Part shown: positions 1 through 7,425 of the stretch, piece by piece
How the letters are laid out: every line of letters starts with the position of its first letter
Numbering within the stretch: the stretch's first letter is position 1
Assembly (NCBI RefSeq): GCF_052055485.1
Contig: NZ_CP197171.1
Coordinates: forward strand, 2,976,001 to 3,040,000
Origin: Amphibacillus sp052055485
GTDB taxonomy: Bacteria > Bacillota > Bacilli > Bacillales > Amphibacillaceae
Reading direction: 5' to 3'
Length of the DNA: 64,000 nucleotides
The notes under the pieces: model-generated
What the model was told of the DNA's origin: nothing
Seen by the model: the letters and a program-made list of their open reading frames with translations, nothing else
Database searches by the model: none
Translations under genes and position numbers: made by a program

Positions 1-30
1 TGTACTTAAATTGAAAGGGGAATTATAAAA

Positions 31-2028
31 ATGGTAAATCAAACGCAACAAACATCAATTAATGCGATTCGTACATTATCAATTGATGCAATTCAAAAAG
101 CGAATTCAGGTCATCCTGGTCTACCAATGGGTGCCGCTCCAATGGCATATACATTGTGGACTGAATTTATCGATCAAAACCCTAAAAATTCAAGTTGGGT
201 AAATCGTGACCGCTTTGTTTTATCAGCTGGACACGGCTCAATGTTATTGTATTCTTTACTCCATTTATCTGGTTATCAAGTATCAATTGAAGACTTGAAA
301 AATTTCCGTCAATTTGGTTCTAATACACCTGGTCACCCAGAAGTAACAGACACGGATGGTGTTGAAGCAACGACAGGACCATTAGGACAAGGAATTGCGA
401 TGACGGTCGGAATGGCTATGGCAGAAGCACACTTAGCTGCAAAATACAATCGTGATCACTACAACATTGTTGATCATTATAGTTATGCTATAGTTAGTGA
501 TGGTGACTTAATGGAAGGTATTTCTCATGAAGCTGCTTCATTAGCTGGTCACCTCGGTTTAGGTAAATTAATTGCTTTATACGATTCAAATGATATTTCC
601 TTAGATGGTGATTTGGATAAATCATTTTCAGAAAAAGTTCAAAAACGTTTTGAATCATACAATTGGCAAGTTATCCGTGTTGATGATGGTAATGATGTTG
701 ATGGGCTTATGAAAGCAATCAAAGAGGCTAAAGCAAATACAGACCAACCTACACTTATTGAAGTTAAAACAGTTATTGGTTTTGGTTCCCCGAATAAAGC
801 AGGTTCAAGCTCAGCACATGGTGCAGCATTAGGAGCAGATGAAGTTGCTTTAACCAAACAAGCTTATAAGTGGGAACATGAAGATTTTGCTGTACCAAAA
901 GAAGTTTATCAAGATTTTGAGGAGAAGGTTGCTGTTAGTGGACAAGCAGCTGAAGACAAATGGAATCAATTGTTTGCTGAATATAAAGAAGCTTATCCAG
1001 AGCTTGCTGCTGAATTTGAATTAGCTCAAAAAGGTGTACTTCCAGAAGAGTGGGATAAAGATCTACCTAACTTTACACCAGGAGAAGATACCCTAGCTAC
1101 TCGTGCTTCTTCAGGTAAAGTCTTAAATGCTGTATCTAAAGCTGTTCCAAGTCTTTTCGGTGGAAGTGCTGACTTAGCTGGATCAAATAATACTCGAATG
1201 AATGATGAAGAAGATTTTGATAAAACAAATTATGCAGGGCGAAACATCTGGTTTGGTGTTCGTGAATTTGCAATGGCTGCTGCTTTAAATGGTATGGCTC
1301 TCCATGGAGGGTTAAAGGTTTATGGTGGTACATTCTTCGTCTTCAGTGATTACTTACGTCCAGCTGTACGTTTATCCGCCATTCAAAAATTACCGGTAAC
1401 GTATATACTAACCCATGATTCAATTGCGGTTGGTGAAGATGGACCGACACATGAGCCTATTGAACAACTTGCTGCATTCCGTGCTATGCCAGGTATTTCA
1501 GTTATTCGCCCGGCTGATGGGAATGAAACACAGGCGGCTTGGCGTCTAGCAATGGAATCAACAGATCATCCAACACTACTTGTTTTGACCCGTCAAGGAT
1601 TACCAACACTTAACGGTACAAACTATGAGGGTGTTAAAAAAGGTGGTTATGTTGTCAGCCCTTCTGAAAAAGAGCAAGCAGATGGTCTTTTACTTGCTGC
1701 TGGCTCAGAGGTGCAACTTGCTGTTAAAGCACAAGCTGAATTAAAAGCTAAAGGGCATGATGTAAGTGTTGTAAGCTTACCTGCTTGGGACCTGTTTGAA
1801 CAGCAAGATCAAGCTTACAAAGACTCTGTTTTACCTAAAACAGTTAAAAAACGTTTAGCTATCGAGATGGGTGCTTCGCTTGGTTGGGATCGTTATTCTG
1901 GTGATGAAGGCGATATTTTAGCGATTGACCGCTTTGGAGCATCTGGAGAAGGCAATCAAATTATGGCTGAATATGGCTTTACAGTTGAAAATGTTGTAGC
2001 TCGCTACCTAAACATGATCAATAAATAA
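31..2028 (+). CDS. tkt: Transketolase
   Basis: A 665-residue thiamine diphosphate enzyme of the pentose phosphate pathway. It moves two-carbon ketol units between sugar phosphates in the cytoplasm. The whole length aligns by eye with bacterial transketolases: the N-terminal NAIRTLSIDAIQKANSGHPG stretch, a TPP-binding region with GDGDLMEG-type sequence (here SDGDLMEGISHEA, about residues 152-164), and a central region with THDSIAVGEDGPTHEPIEQL. The ATG follows an AGGGG ribosome-binding site about 8 bases upstream. An intrinsic terminator follows the stop. The downstream neighbours sirA and yneF are the same as in B. subtilis, which supports vertical descent. Nothing is unusual in length or in catalytic motifs. 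Confidence 0.97.
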   Translation: MVNQTQQTSINAIRTLSIDAIQKANSGHPGLPMGAAPMAYTLWTEFIDQNPKNSSWVNRDRFVLSAGHGSMLLYSLLHLSGYQVSIEDLKNFRQFGSNTPGHPEVTDTDGVEATTGPLGQGIAMTVGMAMAEAHLAAKYNRDHYNIVDHYSYAIVSDGDLMEGISHEAASLAGHLGLGKLIALYDSNDISLDGDLDKSFSEKVQKRFESYNWQVIRVDDGNDVDGLMKAIKEAKANTDQPTLIEVKTVIGFGSPNKAGSSSAHGAALGADEVALTKQAYKWEHEDFAVPKEVYQDFEEKVAVSGQAAEDKWNQLFAEYKEAYPELAAEFELAQKGVLPEEWDKDLPNFTPGEDTLATRASSGKVLNAVSKAVPSLFGGSADLAGSNNTRMNDEEDFDKTNYAGRNIWFGVREFAMAAALNGMALHGGLKVYGGTFFVFSDYLRPAVRLSAIQKLPVTYILTHDSIAVGEDGPTHEPIEQLAAFRAMPGISVIRPADGNETQAAWRLAMESTDHPTLLVLTRQGLPTLNGTNYEGVKKGGYVVSPSEKEQADGLLLAAGSEVQLAVKAQAELKAKGHDVSVVSLPAWDLFEQQDQAYKDSVLPKTVKKRLAIEMGASLGWDRYSGDEGDILAIDRFGASGEGNQIMAEYGFTVENVVARYLNMINK

Positions 2029-2043
2029 GTGATAGTTAATAGA

Positions 2044-2071
2044 AAAGCTCACAATTATTGTGAGTTTTTCT
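2044..2071 (+). terminator. Intrinsic terminator after tkt
   Basis: CTCACAA (2048-2054) pairs with TTGTGAG (2058-2064) around a 3-base loop and is followed by a run of T. It ends the tkt transcript before the sirA promoter region. Confidence 0.8.
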
Positions 2072-2074
2072 TTT

Positions 2075-2140
2075 TATGACAAAAATAGAAGAAATTTATG
2101 ACAAACTATGACAACATATCATAAAATGATGAGATATAAT
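2075..2140 (+). promoter_or_regulatory. Candidate Spo0A-controlled promoter of sirA
   Basis: Three direct copies of TATGACAA lie at 2075-2083, 2097-2105 and 2107-2115. The first two read TATGACAAA, which matches the reverse complement of the Spo0A box (TTYGACAAA) at 8 of 9 positions. Starts are 22 and 10 bases apart, close to two and one helical turns. A perfect TATAAT sits at 2135-2140 with no good -35 hexamer at the usual distance. The third box lies where the -35 should be, as expected for a promoter activated by Spo0A with sigma-A. Known: sirA is induced by Spo0A-P in B. subtilis. Inferred: that these repeats are the sites. Confidence 0.6.
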
Positions 2141-2160
2141 TGGACTAAGGAGGTAGTCTA

Positions 2161-2535
2161 ATGAATCGATATCATATTTTTTTAGTAGAAGACGATGTTT
2201 ATCATGAATATTTTTATAAAACAGCTCTGTTAAATCGCTTTTTTATTGCTTATATGGCTGAACCTAACCGATTAGACTTAAAAAAGCCGTTTATTTATAT
2301 TACCTGCCCAATTCCACATCATGAGCTGGAACAAACTAATCAATTTATTTACTTAAGTGATCGTATTATTACGGTGTTCTCTAATGAAGAACTAATTTTG
2401 GACAACCAATTCTTAGCCCAACTTGAAAAAATTGATCGACATTGCTTTATTGTTGATCATACGAATGATAATTACGGTTGGTTAGCTCCAAAGAAAAATC
2501 AAATAAATTGGACAAGTCATATTGATGTTTTTTAA
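2161..2535 (+). CDS. sirA: Sporulation inhibitor of replication protein SirA
   Basis: A 124-residue protein recognised as SirA (formerly YneE) by the conserved segments YITCPIP (residues 47-53) and YGWLAPKK near the C-terminus, and by its position between tkt and yneF. In B. subtilis SirA binds domain I of DnaA and blocks new rounds of replication once sporulation has begun. The ATG is preceded by AAGGAGG with good spacing. The protein is somewhat shorter than the B. subtilis version (about 148 residues). The upstream region carries Spo0A-box-like repeats, fitting the known regulation. No membrane segment or signal peptide is seen. Confidence 0.85.
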   Translation: MNRYHIFLVEDDVYHEYFYKTALLNRFFIAYMAEPNRLDLKKPFIYITCPIPHHELEQTNQFIYLSDRIITVFSNEELILDNQFLAQLEKIDRHCFIVDHTNDNYGWLAPKKNQINWTSHIDVF

Positions 2536-2579
2536 TGCTCTATAGTTATTCAAAAACAAATTGATTATCTAATGATATT

Positions 2580-2604
2580 GATCACAGCTTGATCTGCTGT
2601 GGTC
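2580..2604. other. Hairpin between sirA and yneF
   Basis: GATCACAGC (2580-2588) pairs with GCTGTGGTC (2596-2604) with one G-U pair and a 7-base loop. No T-run follows, so it is not a clear terminator. It may be an RNA stability or processing element. Confidence 0.35.
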
Positions 2605-2740
2605 TAACATTGTCTAAAATAAATGAAACCTCGATTAGCTGAACAATATGATCTTTTTTGTTTAATAAAAGGGACTGTTGTAAAATAAGATGATGTTTTA
2701 TATACTATATGGGAGATGATTTGAAGGAGGCAAGAGATTT

Positions 2741-2962
2741 ATGGGTACAGGCTGGGTCATATTAATTGCCATTATTGCTTTATTAGCCGGAGTGGCACTT
2801 GGTTTTTTCATCGCCCGAAAATATATGATGAATTATTTAGAAAAAAATCCACCAATTAATGAGCAGATGTTAAGAACATTAATGATGCAAATGGGGCAAA
2901 AACCATCACAAAAGAAAATTACTCAAATGATGCGTGCAATGAATAACCAAAATAAAAAATAG
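2741..2962 (+). CDS. yneF: YneF family membrane protein (UPF0154)
   Basis: A 73-residue protein with one N-terminal membrane helix (about residues 4-24, ILIAIIALLAGVALGFFIA). A basic, methionine-rich tail follows, containing the family signature NPPINEQMLRTLMMQMGQKPSQKK. This is the YneF/UPF0154 family, found next to sirA and tkt in Bacillus. Its molecular role is not established. An AAGGAGG site precedes the ATG. Confidence 0.9.
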   Translation: MGTGWVILIAIIALLAGVALGFFIARKYMMNYLEKNPPINEQMLRTLMMQMGQKPSQKKITQMMRAMNNQNKK

Positions 2963-2976
2963 CTAATTAATCAATT

Positions 2977-3010
2977 AAATCCCTTGTGCCTATAGGTACA
3001 AGGGATTTAT
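2977..3010 (+). terminator. Terminator-like hairpin after yneF
   Basis: AAATCCCTTGT (2977-2987) pairs with ACAAGGGATTT (2998-3008) around a loop containing GCCTATAGGT. The following T-run is weak, so termination efficiency is uncertain. Confidence 0.55.
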
Positions 3011-3130
3011 TGGTTAAAAAATGAATAATTAATGCAAATATCGTAAATCATCGTATCTTGTTTTTAAATGCCTTTAAGCCTATAATGAAAAATAAGCGAA
3101 TATTTTGCTAGTTTAACCAATTTTTTTATA

Positions 3131-3147
3131 AAAATATCGAATATTTT
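3131..3147. promoter_or_regulatory. Perfect AT-rich palindrome upstream of the sensor kinase
   Basis: AAAATAT-CGA-ATATTTT is a perfect 7-base dyad with a 3-base centre. A related half (GCGAATATTTTGC) lies about 35 bases further upstream. It could be an operator for the kinase gene. AT-rich palindromes also arise by chance in this composition. Confidence 0.3.
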
Positions 3148-3231
3148 ATAAGATTTGTTCATAAAATGGTTTTAAATATGTTATTCTTGTAAAGTACTGG
3201 TAGACTATCTTCAATTGAGAGGAGCATGGTT

Positions 3232-4374
3232 GTGTATTCTCAGAGAAAAATTGAATATTATCATGTTAAGCAAGATCAAGTTCGTTTTTTACTTGATACT
3301 CAACCGATTCGATATAATTTAGCAAATTTGCCAGAGCAAATTGTTGAATGGGTTGAACATCATGGCTTTGATTTTATGAGTATCTGCACTTCTAAAGGCA
3401 GAATATTATATACCTCTACTTCAATAGAGAATATGTTGGGATATCAGCCATCAGATATTATAAATAAATTTTGTTTACGTTATATCCCTAAAAGATTACA
3501 TCAAGATTTTATTGAAACATTTCAATTAGACACGCCATATCGTCAACGTTTCACGATTCAATTAAGAAGTATTACTGAGAAGAATGTTTGGGTTGATCTT
3601 GTTATTAAACCTATTTATATTAAGGATTCAGAAAAACCTATATTTCTGGCTTTAGTTAAAAATATTAGTGACAAAAAAGAAGCCGAAGAACTGTTGATTA
3701 GATCGGAGAAAATGTCAGTTGCCGGTCAATTAGCTACTGGAGTTGTACATGAGATAAGAAATCCATTAACTTCATTGAAGGGCTTTATTGATTTATTACA
3801 AGCGGGAATTAATCGAAAAGAAGAATATTATAAGATTATGATTGATGAAATAGAAAAAATAGAAAAGATCTCAACAGAACTATTATTTGTTTCCAAGCCA
3901 CTGACCCACAATCATTCTTATCAGTGGTTAAAACCAATGATCGAAGATGTCATGACTTTGTTGAATACGCAAGCGGTTAAGAAAAATATTGAACTAGAAT
4001 TAATCTGCTTTGAAGATGTTGTCATCTATGCAGATCGATCACAAATGAAACAAGTATTTATCAATCTAATCAAAAATGCGATTGAAGCGATGACTGTTCC
4101 AGGTACAATTACAATAAATGTTGAAAAGCAAGATAATAATTGTCTAATTTCGGTTATTGATGAGGGCCCTGGTATTCCTAAACAACTTATACATAAAGTA
4201 AAAGAGCCTTTCTTCACGACGAAAAAAGAGGGAACAGGTCTGGGGTTGATGATAACAAGCCGAATTATTGATAATCACAATGGTCTTTTTAACATTAAAC
4301 CAGATGTTGATATCGGTACAACGTTTGAAATTCAATTGCCTCATTATGCTCCAAACAAAGTTGAAAGTGAATGA
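3232..4374 (+). CDS. PAS-domain sensor histidine kinase of the sporulation-kinase type
   Basis: A cytoplasmic histidine kinase of about 380 residues with no membrane helix. A PAS domain spans about residues 45-148. The HisKA dimerisation domain has the phosphorylatable histidine in HEIRNPLTSLKGF (about residue 173). The HATPase_c domain shows the N box NLIKNAIEA, G1 DEGPGIP and G2 GTGLGL. The motif SEKMSVAGQLATGVVHEIRNP closely resembles the KinA/KinE family that phosphorylates Spo0F. No response regulator gene is adjacent, as is usual for those orphan kinases. I prefer the GTG at 3232 (7 bases after GAGGAG) over the ATG at 3226, which lies almost on the ribosome-binding site. Its place beside sirA suggests, but does not prove, a sporulation role. 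Confidence 0.85.
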   Translation: MYSQRKIEYYHVKQDQVRFLLDTQPIRYNLANLPEQIVEWVEHHGFDFMSICTSKGRILYTSTSIENMLGYQPSDIINKFCLRYIPKRLHQDFIETFQLDTPYRQRFTIQLRSITEKNVWVDLVIKPIYIKDSEKPIFLALVKNISDKKEAEELLIRSEKMSVAGQLATGVVHEIRNPLTSLKGFIDLLQAGINRKEEYYKIMIDEIEKIEKISTELLFVSKPLTHNHSYQWLKPMIEDVMTLLNTQAVKKNIELELICFEDVVIYADRSQMKQVFINLIKNAIEAMTVPGTITINVEKQDNNCLISVIDEGPGIPKQLIHKVKEPFFTTKKEGTGLGLMITSRIIDNHNGLFNIKPDVDIGTTFEIQLPHYAPNKVESE

Positions 4375-4422
4375 ATGAACATTAATAGATTGAAAGAAAA
4401 CAATAAAAAATTGCTCAATATT

Positions 4423-4460
4423 GGGACACCACTTGCCTTTAAGTGGGTGTCTCTTTTTTA
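4423..4460 (+). terminator. Intrinsic terminator after the sensor kinase
   Basis: GACACCACTT pairs with AAGTGGGTGTC (one bulged G), followed by CTCTTTTTT. A strong rho-independent terminator. Confidence 0.85.
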
Positions 4461-4586
4461 ATGGAAACTCGATATATTTTACTTATTAACGATTTTAATT
4501 TAGAATAGTAAAGTATATAAATACGTCCATCCGTATTCAGTGTAAGAATAGGAGACGTTACGAGACTTATTTAGGGGGTATGAAGT

Positions 4587-7277
4587 ATGGCTATTAATAC
4601 GAAGAGGTCATTTGAGATCGATGGTCAGAAGTATAATTACTACCAATTAAAAGCCTTAGAAGAAGCAGGAAAAGGAGAAATTGATAGACTACCTTTTTCA
4701 ATACGGGTATTGCTAGAATCATTGCTTAGACAATATGATGGTCGAGTCATTACAGATGAACATGTTAATGGTTTAGCAAACTGGGGGAAAACGGATAAAA
4801 CAGATGTTCCTTTTAAACCATCACGTGTTATTTTACAAGACTTTACTGGTGTTCCAGCTGTGGTTGACTTAGCATCACTTCGAAAAGCAATGGTTGATTT
4901 AGGTGGAGAAGCCGATCAAATTAATCCTGAAGTCCCGGTTGATTTGGTTATTGACCACTCTGTTCAAGTTGATGAATTTGGAACAAATACCGCATTATTA
5001 GCTAATATGGAACTGGAATTCGAACGAAATGCTGAGCGTTATGAATTTCTAAATTGGGCACAAAAGGCTTTTGATAATTATCGAGCTGTGCCGCCTGCAA
5101 CAGGAATTGTCCACCAGGTTAACCTAGAATACTTAGCAAGTGTGGTACACCAAACAGAGAATGCAGATGGTGAGCTTGAAGTTTTTCCTGATACACTTGT
5201 TGGTACGGACTCACATACAACGATGATTAATGGCCTCGGTGTACTCGGTTGGGGTGTTGGCGGAATTGAAGCAGAGGCAGGGATGCTTGGACAGCCTTCC
5301 TATTTCCCAGTACCTGATGTTATTGGGGTTAAATTTACTGGCTCAATGCCTAATGGAATTACGGCAACAGACCTTGCATTGAAAGTAACACAAGTATTAC
5401 GTGAGAAAAAAGTTGTTGGTAAATTTGTTGAATATTTCGGTCCTGGCTTAAAGCAAATGCCATTAGCTGATCGAGCAACAATATCTAACATGGCGCCAGA
5501 ATATGGGGCGACATGTGGTTTCTTCCCAGTTGATGAAGAAGCGATTAACTATTTACGCTTAACTGGAAGAAGTGAAGAGCAAATTGCATTAGTTGAAAAA
5601 TATTGTAAAGAAAATAGTTTTTGGTATGATTCAAATGATCCAGATCCTGAGTTTACCGATTTAGTTGAAATCAATCTTTCTGAACTTGAACCAAGCTTAT
5701 CTGGACCAAAGCGCCCACAGGATTTAATTATGCTGTCTGATATGAAAAAATCATTTAATGATGCTGTAACTGCTCCAGCAGGTAATCAAGGATTTGGTTT
5801 GGATAAATCAGAATTTGATAAAGAAGTAACAATCAAACATTCTAATGGCGTTAAATCAACGATGAGAACGGGATCACTAGCTATTGCAGCTATTACTTCT
5901 TGTACAAACACATCGAATCCGTATGTGATGTTAGGTTCAGGTCTACTGGCTAAAAATGCAATAGAAAAAGGATTAACGGTACCCGAGTATGTGAAAACAT
6001 CATTAGCTCCTGGATCTAAAGTTGTCACGCGTTATCTAGAAGATGCAGGCTTAATGCCTTATTTAGAAAAACTAGGTTTTAACCTTGTTGGCTATGGTTG
6101 CACGACTTGTATTGGCAACTCAGGACCACTTGTACAAGAAGTAGAAGAAGCGATCATTGAAAATGATTTAACTGTTGCTTCTGTCTTGTCTGGTAACCGT
6201 AACTTCGAAGGTCGAATCCATCCATTAGTTAAAGCAAACTATTTAGCTTCACCACCTTTGGTTGTTGCCTATGCTTTAGCGGGAACTGTAGATATTGATC
6301 TTAATGATGAACCGCTTGGTTTTGATCAAGCTGGAGAGCCGGTATACTTTGGTGATCTATGGCCATCATTAGAGGAAATTCGTGATCAAGTGAGTAAAGT
6401 CGTTACACCAGAAATATTTAAAAAAGAATATGAGAATATTTTTAATTCTAATGAAAAATGGAATGCCATTGAAACAACAGATGAACCGCTTTATGAATGG
6501 AATGATCAATCAACCTATATTCAGAATCCACCATTCTTTGAACATCTATCAAAAGAACCAGAAACAGTTAAACCTTTATCTGATCTTCGCATTGTTGGTA
6601 AATTCGGTGATTCAGTCACAACTGACCATATTTCACCAGCTGGTGCAATTGCTAAAGATATGCCAGCAGGTCAGTATTTACAAGATAATGGTGTCACACC
6701 ACGCCATTTCAACTCATATGGTTCCAGACGTGGAAATCATGAGGTGATGATGCGAGGAACATTTGCCAATATTCGGATAAAAAATCAACTGGCTCCTGGA
6801 ACAGAAGGTGGCTATACGACTTACTGGCCAACTGAAGATGTGATGCCAATCTATGATGCAGCGATGAAATATCAAGAGCAAGATACGGGTCTTGTTGTCC
6901 TTGCTGGTCATGATTATGGAATGGGAAGTTCAAGAGACTGGGCCGCAAAAGGAACAAATCTACTTGGCATAAAAACAGTCATTGCTCAAAGTTATGAAAG
7001 AATTCATCGGAGTAACCTTGTGATGATGGGTGTACTCCCATTAGCCTTCCCTGAAGGTGTCAGTGCCGATTCACTAGGACTAACAGGACGTGAAACCATT
7101 CATGTAGACATTGATGAATCTATCACACCCAATCAGAAAGTTAGTGTAACAGCAACATCTGAAGCTGGTAAAGTAATAGAATTTGAAGCAATCGCACGTT
7201 TTGATAGTGAAGTAGAAATTGACTATTACCGCCATGGTGGTATTTTACCAATGGTTCTACGAAATAAACTAAAATAA
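4587..7277 (+). CDS. acnA: Aconitate hydratase
   Basis: An 896-residue aconitase A (CitB in B. subtilis), which interconverts citrate and isocitrate in the TCA cycle. The [4Fe-4S] ligands are C439 in TSCTNTSNP and C505 and C508 in GYGCTTCIGNSGP. The C-terminal swivel domain carries the substrate-binding GSSRDWAAKG. In Bacillus the apoprotein also binds RNA. The length equals that of the family. The ATG is preceded by a GGGGGT site. The gene is flanked by its own terminator. It lies in the same neighbourhood as in B. subtilis (citB upstream of yneP-yneQ). Confidence 0.97.
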   Translation: MAINTKRSFEIDGQKYNYYQLKALEEAGKGEIDRLPFSIRVLLESLLRQYDGRVITDEHVNGLANWGKTDKTDVPFKPSRVILQDFTGVPAVVDLASLRKAMVDLGGEADQINPEVPVDLVIDHSVQVDEFGTNTALLANMELEFERNAERYEFLNWAQKAFDNYRAVPPATGIVHQVNLEYLASVVHQTENADGELEVFPDTLVGTDSHTTMINGLGVLGWGVGGIEAEAGMLGQPSYFPVPDVIGVKFTGSMPNGITATDLALKVTQVLREKKVVGKFVEYFGPGLKQMPLADRATISNMAPEYGATCGFFPVDEEAINYLRLTGRSEEQIALVEKYCKENSFWYDSNDPDPEFTDLVEINLSELEPSLSGPKRPQDLIMLSDMKKSFNDAVTAPAGNQGFGLDKSEFDKEVTIKHSNGVKSTMRTGSLAIAAITSCTNTSNPYVMLGSGLLAKNAIEKGLTVPEYVKTSLAPGSKVVTRYLEDAGLMPYLEKLGFNLVGYGCTTCIGNSGPLVQEVEEAIIENDLTVASVLSGNRNFEGRIHPLVKANYLASPPLVVAYALAGTVDIDLNDEPLGFDQAGEPVYFGDLWPSLEEIRDQVSKVVTPEIFKKEYENIFNSNEKWNAIETTDEPLYEWNDQSTYIQNPPFFEHLSKEPETVKPLSDLRIVGKFGDSVTTDHISPAGAIAKDMPAGQYLQDNGVTPRHFNSYGSRRGNHEVMMRGTFANIRIKNQLAPGTEGGYTTYWPTEDVMPIYDAAMKYQEQDTGLVVLAGHDYGMGSSRDWAAKGTNLLGIKTVIAQSYERIHRSNLVMMGVLPLAFPEGVSADSLGLTGRETIHVDIDESITPNQKVSVTATSEAGKVIEFEAIARFDSEVEIDYYRHGGILPMVLRNKLK

Positions 7278-7288
7278 GCTTAAAAAGA

Positions 7289-7323
7289 ACTAGATCACAA
7301 ATTCAATGTGGTCTAGTTTTTTA
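7289..7323 (+). terminator. Intrinsic terminator after aconitase
   Basis: ACTAGATCACA (7289-7299) pairs with TGTGGTCTAGT (one G-U pair), followed by a run of six T. Confidence 0.9.
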
Positions 7324-7425
7324 ATAGCAAATAATAGTTTAATCATCAACGATGATTAATCCTTCTGGCTGTTAGGGAGATAGTAACTGTGCTAAAATAA
7401 GTAATGGAAGAAAGGGGTTATTTCA

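Noticed and set aside
6430..6747. 105-codon plus-strand frame within aconitase
   Set aside because: Alternative frame of a continuous, well-conserved aconitase; low-complexity product.
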